Positions 55,646 to 64,000 of a DNA stretch of 64,000 nt are shown here, piece by piece. The stretch comes from an uncultured Clostridia bacterium (lineage in GTDB: Bacteria > Bacillota > Clostridia > Oscillospirales > JAAYOS01): the NCBI GenBank assembly GCA_947593925.1, contig CANQDU010000002.1, positions 1-64,000 on the forward strand. The letters run 5' to 3'. The stretch's first letter is position 1; each line of letters starts with the position of its first letter. Under the pieces are notes generated by a model, which was not told the DNA's origin, did no database searches, and worked only from the letters and a program-made list of their open reading frames with translations. The translations under genes were made by a program, and so were the position numbers.

Positions 55646-56379
55646 ACGTCATAACAAGCAGACAGAACCCGCTCGTGCAGCACGTCTCGCGGCTCCTCGC
55701 ACAGGCGAAGTACCGCCGGGAGACCGGGGAGTTCGCGGCGGAGGGGACAAAGCTCCTGCTCGACGCGGCGGAGGCCGGCGTAGAGATAACCTCGGTAATA
55801 GCGCCGGAGTCCTCGGCGGCGGAGCTGCCGGACACGCTTCCGGTGACCGTCGTGAGCGATCGGCTCTTCGAGGCTCTCTCCACGCAGAGAACGCCGCAGG
55901 GCGCGATATTCTCGGCAAGGATACCGCGCATATCGGCCGGCGGCGGAGGGAAGATCGCCCTCGACGGCGTGCAGGACGCGGGAAACGTCGGAACGGTGAT
56001 ACGCACGGCGGCGGCGCTCGGATTGGGCGAGGTCCTGCTCGTAGGAGGATGCGCCGACCCGTTCGGCTACAAGGCGGTGCGGGCGTCGATGGGCGGAGTG
56101 TTCCGCGTGTCGGTGCGGCGCTGCACGCCGGAGGAGCTGAGAGACGCGGCGGGGGGACTTCCGCTCCTCGCGGCGGAGCCCCGCACGGACGCGAGAGACA
56201 TAAGGACGATAGAGGGCGGCTTCCTGCCGGTGATAGGCAGCGAGGGACAGGGTATATCAAAGAGCGTCGCGGATAAGACGGACGGCGCGTTTACGATACC
56301 GATGAGCGGCACCACCGAGTCACTGAACGCGGCGGCCGCCGCGGCAATAGTTATCTGGGAGATATCAAGGCGGAGGTGA
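55642..56379 (+). CDS. SpoU/TrmH family RNA 2'-O-methyltransferase
   Basis: 245 residues. Methylates a ribose in rRNA or tRNA. An N-terminal substrate-binding domain (VITSRQNPLVQHVSRLL, GEFAAEGTKLL) and the C-terminal SPOUT knot: IALDGVQDAGNVGTVIRTAAALG, LPVIGSEGQGIS and IPMSGTTESLNAAAAAAIVIWE, holding the SAM site and the catalytic arginine in VIRTA. Starts at GTG 55642 inside the ktrA stop. Resembles RlmB and TsnR; the exact target base is not known. Confidence 0.92.
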   Translation: MNVITSRQNPLVQHVSRLLAQAKYRRETGEFAAEGTKLLLDAAEAGVEITSVIAPESSAAELPDTLPVTVVSDRLFEALSTQRTPQGAIFSARIPRISAGGGGKIALDGVQDAGNVGTVIRTAAALGLGEVLLVGGCADPFGYKAVRASMGGVFRVSVRRCTPEELRDAAGGLPLLAAEPRTDARDIRTIEGGFLPVIGSEGQGISKSVADKTDGAFTIPMSGTTESLNAAAAAAIVIWEISRRR

Positions 56380-57620
56380 ACAGGTTGGCAAAGGCGGAAC
56401 AGTGGGTCTGGCTTTCACTCATGGATAAGCTCGGAGCGGCGCTCCGGGCCGAGCTGCTGCGGCGTTTCCGCTCGATGGACGCGCTCTACCGCGCGGAGCG
56501 CGGCGAGCTCGAACGTCTCGGCATACTCTCCGAGGAGAAGATACGTCAGCTCCTTGACAAGGATTTGGACAAGAGCAAGCGCGTGCTCGAGAAGTGCGAC
56601 GCGGAGAATATACGCATAGTCACGCTTCAGGACGCGGAATACCCGGAAATACTGCGCAACATCCCCGACCCTCCGGGAATACTCTACTACAAGGGGCGTC
56701 CGCCCGCCCGCAAGGACGAGCTCGCGATAGCCATGGTCGGGACGCGCCGCCCCTCCGCCTACGGCATGGCCGCGGCGGAACGGATAGCGCGCGGCATCGC
56801 GCGCGGAGGCGGCGAGATAATCAGCGGCATGGCGCGCGGACTCGACAGCGCCGCGCATCGCGGCGCGCTCTTCGAGCGTATGCCGACGACGGCGGTGCTC
56901 GGCGGCGGGGTGGACGTGGTCTATCCGTCGGAGAACCAGCAGCTCTATGAGGACATAGTGGCACAGGGCACCGTCCTCAGCGAGTACGCGCCGGGCACGA
57001 AGCCGGAGGGACAGCACTTCCCGGAGCGGAACCGCATAATCAGCGGACTTGCGCAAGGCGTCGTCGTAGTCGAGGCGGGCGAGCACAGCGGCGCGCTGAT
57101 AACCGCGCGCCGCGCCGACGAGCAGGGGCGCGACGTCTTTGCCGTCCCCGGCCCGATAGACTCGCAGCTGAGCGAGGGGACGAATATGCTCATACGCGAC
57201 AAGTACGCAAAGCTCATCACCTGCGCGGAGGACGTGCTTGTGGAGTACGAGTTCCTGTTCCCGGTGAAGATACGCCGCGAGGAGAGGCACGGCGAGCGGC
57301 GGCAGAACAGCCGCGCAAGCGGAGGACAGTCCTCCGCGCCGGAGAAGAAAAAGCCGCAGGAGAAGCCAGCGGCAAAGGAACCGCAGGAGAGCGCCGGCAC
57401 GAAGAAGTTTAACGAAAAGGCGCTTGAGGGACTGAGCGAGGACAGGCGGAACATACTGCTCCGCCTCGCGGATGGCCCGAAGTATATCGACGACATAGTG
57501 GACGCCACAGGCCTCAAGGCAAACGTCGTCATAGCGGAGCTCACGATGATGACGATAGAGGGCCTTGCGGCGGAGCTTGCGGGCGGGCGTTACGCGCCCG
57601 GTGCGGCACTTCTTGAATAA
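56376..57620 (+). CDS. dprA: DNA processing protein DprA
   Basis: 414 residues. Loads RecA onto incoming single-stranded DNA during transformation. An N-terminal helical domain, then the Rossmann-like core with AMVGTRRPSAYG, ISGMARGLDSAAHRGAL, TAVLGGGVDVVYPSEN and FPERNRIISGLAQGVVVVEA, the family signatures. A Lys/Pro-rich linker (about 305-345) joins a C-terminal winged-helix domain (LRLADGPKYIDDIVDATGL). Starts at GTG 56376 overlapping the methyltransferase stop, with GGCGGAG ahead. topA follows after 28 bp, a usual Firmicutes order. With comM it hints at competence, though no uptake genes are in view. Confidence 0.95.
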   Translation: MNRLAKAEQWVWLSLMDKLGAALRAELLRRFRSMDALYRAERGELERLGILSEEKIRQLLDKDLDKSKRVLEKCDAENIRIVTLQDAEYPEILRNIPDPPGILYYKGRPPARKDELAIAMVGTRRPSAYGMAAAERIARGIARGGGEIISGMARGLDSAAHRGALFERMPTTAVLGGGVDVVYPSENQQLYEDIVAQGTVLSEYAPGTKPEGQHFPERNRIISGLAQGVVVVEAGEHSGALITARRADEQGRDVFAVPGPIDSQLSEGTNMLIRDKYAKLITCAEDVLVEYEFLFPVKIRREERHGERRQNSRASGGQSSAPEKKKPQEKPAAKEPQESAGTKKFNEKALEGLSEDRRNILLRLADGPKYIDDIVDATGLKANVVIAELTMMTIEGLAAELAGGRYAPGAALLE

Positions 57621-57648
57621 CCATAATCGAAACGAACGGGAGAGAGCA

Positions 57649-59916
57649 ATGTCGGATCTTGTTATTGTGGAGTCGCTTGCCAAGGCAAAGACCATCGAAA
57701 AGTACCTCGGCAAGGGATACAAAGTAAAGGCGTCCATGGGACACCTGCGCGACCTGCCGAAGTCGAAGATGAGCATCGACTTCGAGCACGGCTTTGAACC
57801 GGACTACCAGCCCATAAAGGGCAAGGAGAATATCATAAACGACCTCAGGAGCGAGGCAAAGAAGGCGGATAACATCTACCTCGCGACCGACCCGGACCGC
57901 GAGGGAGAGGCTATCTCGTGGCACCTCAAGGAGCTGCTCGGGATACCGGAGGACCGCGTGCTCCGCGTCACTTTCAACGAGATATCGAAGAAGGTCGTCA
58001 CCGAGGGCATAGCGCACCCGCGCGCGATAGACCAGAACCTCGTCGATGCACAGCAGACGCGCCGGTTGCTCGACAGGATAGTCGGCTACCGCCTCTCGCC
58101 GCTGCTCTGGCGGAAGATACGCCGGGGACTTTCGGCGGGGCGCGTGCAGTCGGTCGTCACGCGCATGGTCGTGGATCGCGAGGAGGAGCGGCGCGCGTTC
58201 GTGCCGGAGGAGTACTGGAGCATCGACGCGCTCCTGCGCCTCGACAAGGCGCACAGCTTCACCGCGCGCTTCGTCGGCGACGCGGACGGAAAGATAGACC
58301 TCACCTGCGCGGATGACGTGGATACCGTCCTCCGCGCGGTGGAGAACGCCGCTTGGAAGGTCGCGGCGATAAAGGACGGCACGAAGCACCGCAGTCCCGC
58401 GCCGCCGTTCAACACCTCGACGCTCCAGCAGGAGGCGAACCGAAAACTCAACATGCAGGCGCGCCGGACGATGGCCGTCGCGCAGCAGCTCTACGAGGGC
58501 GTCGAGATAGCGGGTCAGGGCTCGGTCGGCCTCATCACCTATATGCGTACCGACTCGCTCCGCCTGTCGGACGACGCGGTGGCTGCGGCGCGCGGCCTCA
58601 TAGCCTCGCGCTACGGGCGCGAGTACGTCCCGTCCGCGCCGAAGGTCTACCGCACCCGCTCCGGCGCGCAGGACGCGCACGAGGCCATACGCCCGACCGA
58701 CGTGAACCTCACCCCCGAGGCGGTTCACCGGTCGCTCACAAGCGACCAGTACCGCCTGTACAAGATGATATGGAGCCGCTTCCTCGCCTGCCAGATGGAA
58801 AACGCCGTCTACGATACGCAGGCGGTGGACGTCGAGGCGGCGGGATATATCTTCCGCGCGAACAGCCAGCGCGTCCGTTTCGCGGGCTTTACCGCGGTCT
58901 ACGAGGAGGGGCGGGACGACCCCGAGGAGGAGCAGGCGGCGCGCCTCCCCGCAATGAAGCCCGCGCAGCCGCTCGAGCTCGGCGAGCTGAAGCCGGAGCA
59001 GCATTTCACCCAGCCGCCGGCGCGCTACACCGAAGCCTCGCTCATTAAGGCGATGGAGGAGCGCGGGGTGGGACGTCCGTCCACCTACGCGCCGTCGGTC
59101 TCCACGATAATCGACCGCGACTATGTCATAAAGGAGAACAGGAACCTGCGCCCGACCCCGCTCGGCGAGACGATAACGAACATGATGAAGGAACACTTCA
59201 CCGACATCATCGACGTCGAGTTCACGGCGAACATGGAGCGCACCCTCGACGGCATCGAGGAGGGCAAGAGCGCCTGGCGCGACGTCCTCTCGGACTTCTA
59301 CGACGGGTTCGAGAAGGAGCTTGCCGACGCGGAAAAGGCGCTCGAAAACGAGCGCATCCGCGTGCCGGACGAGGAGAGCGACGAAATTTGCGAGCTCTGC
59401 GGACGGAGGATGGTCATAAAGAGCGGACGCTTCGGACGTTTCCTCGCCTGCCCCGGCTACCCCGAGTGCAAGAATACAAAGCCGATAACCGAGCCGACGC
59501 CGGGCGTCTGCCCGAAGTGCGGCGGCAGGATACTCAAGAAGAAGTCGAGAAACAAGTACACCTACTACGGCTGCGAGCACTTCCCGGAGTGCGACTTCAT
59601 GACGTGGGACGTACCCACCGAGGAGACATGTCCCAGCTGCGGCGGGACGCTCTTCAAGCTCAGCGGGCGCGGACAGAAGAAGACGTTCTGCATAAACGAG
59701 AAGTGCGCCGAGTTCGTGCCGGAGGACAAGCGCGGCTACCGCCGCCGCGCGCCGGCCGAGGGAGCGGCGGAGCCGGCGGGGGGCGCGGAGACCGCAAAGA
59801 GTGCCAAGGCGGCGCCGAAAAATGGCGCAAAGACCGCGGCGAAGAGGTCGGGAACGTCCGGCGCAAAGCGGACGGCGTCCGCGCGGCGCGGAGCGGGCAG
59901 CGGCAATGAAGGTTAA
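57649..59916 (+). CDS. topA: DNA topoisomerase I
   Basis: 755 residues. Relaxes negative supercoils. TOPRIM domain (LVIVESLAKAKTIEKYLG, TDPDREGEAISWHL), gate domains with the catalytic tyrosine in GLITYMRTDSLRLS (about Tyr305), HEAIRPTDV and GRPSTYAPSVSTI. Three C-terminal zinc ribbons follow (CELCGRRM, CPKCGGRIL, CPSCGGTLF). The protein ends in a Lys/Ala-rich tail that may bind DNA. ATG 57649 follows GGGAGAGAG; a longer frame from 57565 overlaps dprA. The last 11 bp overlap trmFO. Confidence 0.96.
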   Translation: MSDLVIVESLAKAKTIEKYLGKGYKVKASMGHLRDLPKSKMSIDFEHGFEPDYQPIKGKENIINDLRSEAKKADNIYLATDPDREGEAISWHLKELLGIPEDRVLRVTFNEISKKVVTEGIAHPRAIDQNLVDAQQTRRLLDRIVGYRLSPLLWRKIRRGLSAGRVQSVVTRMVVDREEERRAFVPEEYWSIDALLRLDKAHSFTARFVGDADGKIDLTCADDVDTVLRAVENAAWKVAAIKDGTKHRSPAPPFNTSTLQQEANRKLNMQARRTMAVAQQLYEGVEIAGQGSVGLITYMRTDSLRLSDDAVAAARGLIASRYGREYVPSAPKVYRTRSGAQDAHEAIRPTDVNLTPEAVHRSLTSDQYRLYKMIWSRFLACQMENAVYDTQAVDVEAAGYIFRANSQRVRFAGFTAVYEEGRDDPEEEQAARLPAMKPAQPLELGELKPEQHFTQPPARYTEASLIKAMEERGVGRPSTYAPSVSTIIDRDYVIKENRNLRPTPLGETITNMMKEHFTDIIDVEFTANMERTLDGIEEGKSAWRDVLSDFYDGFEKELADAEKALENERIRVPDEESDEICELCGRRMVIKSGRFGRFLACPGYPECKNTKPITEPTPGVCPKCGGRILKKKSRNKYTYYGCEHFPECDFMTWDVPTEETCPSCGGTLFKLSGRGQKKTFCINEKCAEFVPEDKRGYRRRAPAEGAAEPAGGAETAKSAKAAPKNGAKTAAKRSGTSGAKRTASARRGAGSGNEG

Positions 59917-61237
59917 GGTCGTCGGAGCCGGCCTCGCGGGAAGCGAGGCGGCGTGGCAGCTCGCGCGGCAGGGCATAGATGTCGAGCTCATAGAGATGAA
60001 GCCGAAGAAGCGCACACCCGCGCACTCGAGCGACCTCTTCGGGGAGCTCGTCTGCTCGAACAGTCTGCGCGGAGCGGGGCTTGAGAACGCTCCGGGACTC
60101 CTCAAGCAGGAGTTGAGGATGTTCGGCTCGCTCATAATGACGTCGGCGGACGAGAACCGCGTCGAGGCGGGCGGAGCGCTCGCGGTAGACCGCGAGGGCT
60201 TCGCGCAGGGGATAACCCGGCGTATCCGGAGCCACCCGAGGATAACCGTAGTCGAGGACGAGGTGACGGAGATACCGGAGGGCGACGTTATCATCGCCAC
60301 CGGCCCGCTCACGAGTGACCCGCTCGCGGACGCCATAGGACGGTTCTTCGGCGAGGGAAGCGCGCTCAGCTTCTACGACGCCGCCGCGCCGATAGTCACC
60401 TTCGAGAGCGTGGACATGTCGCGGGCGTTCTTTGCATCGCGCTATGACAAGGGCGGCGCGGATTACATCAACTGCCCGATGGATAAGGAGACCTACACGG
60501 CCTTCCGCGCGGAGCTTGCGTCGGCGCGGGAAGCGGAGGTACACGGCTTTGAGGACGGGAAGGTCTTCGAGGGCTGTATGCCGGTGGAGGTCATGGCGCG
60601 CCGGGGAGAGGACACGCTCCGATTCGGACCGCTCAAGCCGAGGGGTATCTTCGACCCGGAGACCCGGAAAAGTCCCTACGCCGTCGTACAGCTCCGCCGC
60701 GACAACCGCGAGGGGACGCTTTACAACATCGTGGGATTTCAGACCCACCTCGCCCACCCCGAGCAGAAGCGGGTGTTTTCGATGATACCCGCGCTCGAGC
60801 ACGCGAACTTCGTGCGGTACGGCGTGATGCACCGCAACACCTATCTCGATTCGCCGAGGCTGCTCGACCGCTTCTACCGCGCGCGGAAGGAGCCGCGCGT
60901 CGTGTTCGCGGGACAGATGACCGGCGTCGAGGGATACATAGAGAGCTGCGCCTCCGGGCTCTACGCCGCGATAAACCTCGGACTGCGGCTGCGCGGACGC
61001 GCGCCGCTCGAGCTCGGCAGCTTCAGCGCCGTCGGGGCGCTCGCGGAGTACATAAGCGGCGGCGCGGAGAGCGACAGTTTCCAGCCGATGAACATAAACT
61101 TCGGCATAATGCAGCCGTGGGACGGCGGGAAAATGAGAAAGCGTGACCGTTACCGCGCAATAAGCGAACGGTCGCTTGAAAAACTTTCGGAAATACTGAA
61201 GGAACGGAAGGGGGATCTCGATGAAGATAATCATTGA
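59906..61237 (+). CDS. trmFO: tRNA U54 methyltransferase TrmFO (folate-dependent)
   Basis: 443 residues. Makes ribothymidine at tRNA position 54 from methylene-THF and FADH2. The FAD-binding start KVVGAGLAGSEAAWQLARQGIDVELIEM is unmistakable. DLFGELVCSNSLRGAGLENAPGLLK, FFASRYDKGGADYINCPMDKETY (with a catalytic cysteine), and MTGVEGYIESCASGLYAA follow. ATG 59906 lies inside the end of topA (11-bp overlap). The last 17 bp overlap plsX, so the three genes are tightly coupled. Confidence 0.96.
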   Translation: MKVKVVGAGLAGSEAAWQLARQGIDVELIEMKPKKRTPAHSSDLFGELVCSNSLRGAGLENAPGLLKQELRMFGSLIMTSADENRVEAGGALAVDREGFAQGITRRIRSHPRITVVEDEVTEIPEGDVIIATGPLTSDPLADAIGRFFGEGSALSFYDAAAPIVTFESVDMSRAFFASRYDKGGADYINCPMDKETYTAFRAELASAREAEVHGFEDGKVFEGCMPVEVMARRGEDTLRFGPLKPRGIFDPETRKSPYAVVQLRRDNREGTLYNIVGFQTHLAHPEQKRVFSMIPALEHANFVRYGVMHRNTYLDSPRLLDRFYRARKEPRVVFAGQMTGVEGYIESCASGLYAAINLGLRLRGRAPLELGSFSAVGALAEYISGGAESDSFQPMNINFGIMQPWDGGKMRKRDRYRAISERSLEKLSEILKERKGDLDEDNH

Positions 61238-62252
61238 CGCCATGGGCGGCGACAACGCGCCGCAGGCTCCGGTACTGGGGGCGCTGAAGGCGAGGGAGCA
61301 GTTCGGCGTGGACGTCTGCCTCGTCGGACGGATAACCGACATGCTCGGAGTGCTCAAGGAGGCGGGCATAGGCGACCTGCCGCAGGGCGTGGAGCTGCGG
61401 GACGCGCCGGAGGTCGTGGAGATGTGCGACGATCCGGCCAAGGTCGTCCGCACGAAGAAGGAGTCCTCGATGGTCGTGGGGCTCAATATGCTCACGGAGG
61501 GGTACGGAGATGCGTTCGCGTCCGCCGGCTCGACCGGCGCGCTCCTCACCGCCGCGACGCTTGTGGCAAAGCGGGTGCGCGGCATCCGCCGCGCCGCGCT
61601 CGGCTCGCTCGTGCCGACGGCGAAGGGAAAGGCTCTGCTCATCGACTGCGGCGCAAACCTCGAGTGTACGCCGGAATATCTGCTCCAGTTCGCGTATATG
61701 GGAAGCTACTACATGGACAGAATGATGGGCGTGAAGGACCCGACGGTCGGCATACTCAACATCGGCACGGAGCCTACGAAGGGCCGCGACCTACAGGTCG
61801 AGACCTACAAGGTCCTCGAGGCGGAGAAGGCCGCGGGACGGCTCAATTTCGTCGGAAACGTCGAGAGCCGCGAGGTCATGTCGGGCGACTGCGACATAAT
61901 CGTCTGCGACGGATACTCCGGAAATATCCTCCTCAAGGGAATAGAGGGCGTGGGCGTGTTCTTCAAGAACGCGCTGAAGGACATCTTCTACAAGAGCCTC
62001 CGCACGAAGCTCGGCGCGCTCATGGTAAAGGACGGAATAGACGACCTCAAGAACATGATGGACTACAACTCCGTCGGCGGAGCGCCGCTGCTCGGCATAT
62101 CGCGCCCGGTGTACAAGATACACGGCTCTGCGGGCGAGCAGGCGGTCACGAGCGCGATAGGCGGCGTGAAGAAGTACGTCGAGAGCGGCATCATAGAGGA
62201 GATAGCGAAAAACATCGAATATATGCGTCTTGAGCCTGCCCCCGGAAAATAG
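61221..62252 (+). CDS. plsX: Acyl-ACP:phosphate acyltransferase PlsX
   Basis: 343 residues. Makes acyl-phosphate from acyl-ACP, feeding PlsY in phospholipid synthesis. Family sequences: MKIIIDAMGGDNAPQAPVLG, AFASAGSTGALLTAAT, LIDCGANLECTPEYLLQFA, GILNIGTEPTKGRDL and ICDGYSGNILLKGIEG-like VCDGYSGNILLKG. GAAGGGGG precedes ATG 61221, within the trmFO end. acpP follows, giving enzyme and carrier side by side. Confidence 0.96.
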   Translation: MKIIIDAMGGDNAPQAPVLGALKAREQFGVDVCLVGRITDMLGVLKEAGIGDLPQGVELRDAPEVVEMCDDPAKVVRTKKESSMVVGLNMLTEGYGDAFASAGSTGALLTAATLVAKRVRGIRRAALGSLVPTAKGKALLIDCGANLECTPEYLLQFAYMGSYYMDRMMGVKDPTVGILNIGTEPTKGRDLQVETYKVLEAEKAAGRLNFVGNVESREVMSGDCDIIVCDGYSGNILLKGIEGVGVFFKNALKDIFYKSLRTKLGALMVKDGIDDLKNMMDYNSVGGAPLLGISRPVYKIHGSAGEQAVTSAIGGVKKYVESGIIEEIAKNIEYMRLEPAPGK

Positions 62253-62263
62253 TTAAAAAGGGG

Positions 62264-62292
62264 TTGACAATCGGGCAAAATATGAATATCAT
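62264..62292 (+). promoter_or_regulatory. acpP promoter
   Basis: TTGACA (62264-62269), 17 bp, TATCAT (62287-62292), 55 bp ahead of acpP. Confidence 0.6.
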
Positions 62293-62346
62293 CATTTTAG
62301 AGGAATGCGTTATGCCTTCCGAGAACGACCGGAGGAGGTGAACAGC

Positions 62347-62586
62347 ATGGACATGGAGATATTTGAAAAGATAAGAGGGATAGTGGCGGAGCAGTTCGGC
62401 GTAGACCCGGATGAGATCACCCCGGCCACCAGCTTTGAGGATAACTTGAGTGCCGACTCGCTTGACGTGGTAGAGCTCACAATGTCGCTTGAGGAGGAAT
62501 TCGACCTCGGCGAGCTTGAGGACGAGGCACTGGAAAACCTTCGCACGGTCGGAGACGTCGTAAATCTGATCGCATCGAAGCAGTAA
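62347..62586 (+). CDS. acpP: Acyl carrier protein
   Basis: 79 residues. Carries growing fatty acids on a phosphopantetheine arm attached to the serine in [37 protein letters not shown] is typical; the following helix reads [19 protein letters not shown], slightly unlike the usual EIPDEDA form but still acidic. GGAGGAGGTG precedes ATG 62347; a frame from 62305 has no site. It has its own promoter and is followed by a weak hairpin at 62593-62617, then rnc. Confidence 0.95.
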   Translation: MDMEIFEKIRGIVAEQFGVDPDEITPATSFEDNLSADSLDVVELTMSLEEEFDLGELEDEALENLRTVGDVVNLIASKQ

Positions 62587-62670
62587 GCAAAACTGCCCTC
62601 GCCAGCGGCGGGGGCAGCTTCATATTTGCGGAGACTGACTTTTAAGGCTGCATACGTGAAAGGGATCGCT

Positions 62671-63354
62671 TTGAACGGAAGTATTGAAAGCTACGAAAAG
62701 ATAATAGGCTACGAATTTAAGGACAAGTCGCTCATAGAGACCGCGCTTACGCACAGCTCGTACACGAACGAGCACCACGGAGGCGGCGAGGACTATGAGC
62801 GCCTTGAGTTCCTCGGGGACAGCATACTCGGCTTCTTTACGGCGGAGTATCTCTTCGGCGAGTGCCGCGACGCGGAGGGCGAGCTCACGCGCATGCGCGC
62901 GGCGCTCGTCTGCGAGGAGAGCCTTGCTTCGGTGGCCGAGGAGCTTCGCATCGGGGAGCACCTGCGCATCGGCAGGGGCGAGGAGGCAAGCGGCGGAAGA
63001 CAGCGCCGCTCCGTCCGCGCCGACGTGGTGGAGGCGACTCTGTGCGCCATCTACCTCGACGGCGGCGAGGAGCCGGCGCGCGAATTCGTGCGCCGCTTTA
63101 TCCTGACGCCCGAGCGGGTGGCGGCGTCCTCGCGGACCGAGGACTACAAGACCGTGCTCCAGGAATACGTTCAGCGCGACCGCGCCTCGGTGCTCTGCTA
63201 CCGGCTCGTGGGAGAGTCCGGCCCGGATCACCGCAAGCGCTTCGAGTCGGAGGCGATAGTCAACGGCGAGGTCATGGGGCGCGGCGTCGGAAGCTCCAAG
63301 AAGAAGGCGGAGCAGGCGGCGGCGCAGGATGCGTGCAGGCGGCTGGGCATATGA
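62671..63354 (+). CDS. rnc: Ribonuclease III
   Basis: 227 residues. Cuts double-stranded RNA in rRNA processing and mRNA control. The RNase III signature YERLEFLGDSILGFF holds catalytic acids, with the other in DVVEATLCAIYLDGG. A C-terminal dsRNA-binding domain (DYKTVLQEYVQRD, GSSKKKAEQAAAQDA) follows. TTG 62671 is preferred because GAAAGGG lies just ahead; frames from 62626 and GTG 62656 are less well placed. It overlaps the next gene by ATGA. Confidence 0.94.
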   Translation: MNGSIESYEKIIGYEFKDKSLIETALTHSSYTNEHHGGGEDYERLEFLGDSILGFFTAEYLFGECRDAEGELTRMRAALVCEESLASVAEELRIGEHLRIGRGEEASGGRQRRSVRADVVEATLCAIYLDGGEEPAREFVRRFILTPERVAASSRTEDYKTVLQEYVQRDRASVLCYRLVGESGPDHRKRFESEAIVNGEVMGRGVGSSKKKAEQAAAQDACRRLGI

Positions 63355-64000
63355 GAGCGAGAAGGAGCATCATACCGGTGTTCGTGCCGCACCTCGGCTG
63401 CCCGAGGAACTGCGTCTTCTGTAACCAGCGCTCGATAGCGTCCCCGCACGAGCCGTCGGCGGAGGAAGTCGCGCGCGAGATAGAGTCCGCGCTCGGGCGC
63501 TCCGGGGACGGAGCGGAGCTCGCGTTCTACGGCGGAAGCTTTACCGCAATAGAGCGCGAGAAGCGGCTCGCGTACCTCGAGGCGGCGCGGCCGTTCCTTC
63601 GGGACGGGCGCCTCTCGTCGATTCGCGTGTCCACGCGCCCGGACGCGATAGACGCTGAAATCATGGACGAGCTGCACCGATACGGCGTGGAGACTGTCGA
63701 GCTCGGCGCACAGTCCACCGACGACCGCGTGCTCGAGCTCTCGGAGAGAGGGCACACCCGCGAGGACATCGCGCGCGCAAGCGAGTTGCTGAAGCGCGAG
63801 GGCTTCACGCTCGGCCTTCAGATGATGATAGGACTTCCCGGCGAGAAGCCGGACGGACATATCACGACCGCGCGCGACCTCGTGCGCTTCGGCGCGGACT
63901 TCGTGCGCGTCTACCCGACGGTCGTAGTAAAGAACACGGCGCTCGAGGACATGTGGCGCGCGGGACTGTATACCGCGCTCACGCCGGAACGGGCGGCGGA
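63351..64000 (+). CDS. Elp3-like radical SAM protein (truncated by window end)
   Basis: 216 codons before the window ends. The cluster motif CPRNCVFC (CxxxCxxC) near residue 17 binds the 4Fe-4S of radical SAM enzymes. ELAFYGGSFTAIERE, IRVSTRPDAID, VETVELGAQSTDDRVLELSERGHT and GLQMMIGLPGE follow, as in Elp3/YhcC-type proteins. Firmicutes commonly carry this gene after rnc and before smc, so smc may lie just outside. ATG 63351 overlaps the rnc stop. Confidence 0.9.
   Translation, partial: MRARRSIIPVFVPHLGCPRNCVFCNQRSIASPHEPSAEEVAREIESALGRSGDGAELAFYGGSFTAIEREKRLAYLEAARPFLRDGRLSSIRVSTRPDAIDAEIMDELHRYGVETVELGAQSTDDRVLELSERGHTREDIARASELLKREGFTLGLQMMIGLPGEKPDGHITTARDLVRFGADFVRVYPTVVVKNTALEDMWRAGLYTALTPERAA

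Overview
The window looks like chromosome from a GC-rich, anaerobic, Gram-positive-type Clostridia bacterium, probably of the Oscillospirales/Christensenellales kind. Supporting signs are a single-chain pyruvate:ferredoxin oxidoreductase, S-layer-homology (SLH) surface proteins, a class B sortase with its anchored substrate, a single-chain purine enzyme PurL, and Firmicutes-type clusters (dprA-topA-trmFO; plsX-acpP-rnc-radical SAM; ftsE-ftsX-M23 hydrolase-S41 protease; greA-lysS). Housekeeping genes use many ATA isoleucine codons despite the high GC. The genus cannot be fixed from the sequence alone.

Layout. 1-9000: regulatory leader, a 2493-residue sortase-anchored adhesin and its sortase. 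9000-10700: palindrome-rich intergenic DNA, a gene fusing the start of an ECF sigma factor to what looks like its partner's ectodomain, and a small inverted-repeat element. 10700-18300: two SLH surface proteins, one with a phosphodiester glycosidase domain. 18400-22200: a reduced type I-C CRISPR-Cas locus. 22270-29430: minus-strand block (cysteine desulfurase, MATE transporter, a second small CRISPR array, a membrane protein, comM, an unknown gene, aldo/keto reductase). 29900-41700: nifJ, two small cysteine-containing membrane proteins, purL, an EF-G paralogue and a UgpC/MsmX-type ATPase. 42000-50200: PucR-type regulator, ftsEX, M23 hydrolase, S41 protease, unknown gene, greA, lysS and an acetyltransferase remnant. 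50600-64000: cysteine synthase, cytidine deaminase, acetyltransferase, Ktr potassium uptake, SpoU methyltransferase, dprA, topA, trmFO, plsX, acpP, rnc and a truncated radical SAM gene.

The most unusual region is the CRISPR locus. cas3, cas5 and the first four fifths of cas8c are absent. What remains upstream of cas7 is a 121-residue ORF with its own ribosome binding site, matching the C-terminal part of Cas8c that in studied I-C systems is made separately as the small subunit Cas11c. It is followed by cas7, a cas4 with an in-frame TGA, cas1, cas2 and a short array. A second, leaderless set of I-C-like repeats lies 2.8 kb away on the opposite strand. This is either a decayed locus or a Cas11-Cas7 module that lost its nuclease and PAM-recognition parts.

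Other points of interest are a 21-bp in-frame repeat encoding TCYGGEN at two places in one SLH protein, a von Willebrand A domain split by a large insertion, a MerR-type 19-bp-spacer promoter followed by two mutually exclusive hairpins before the adhesin, and a tiny membrane protein with four CCC clusters.
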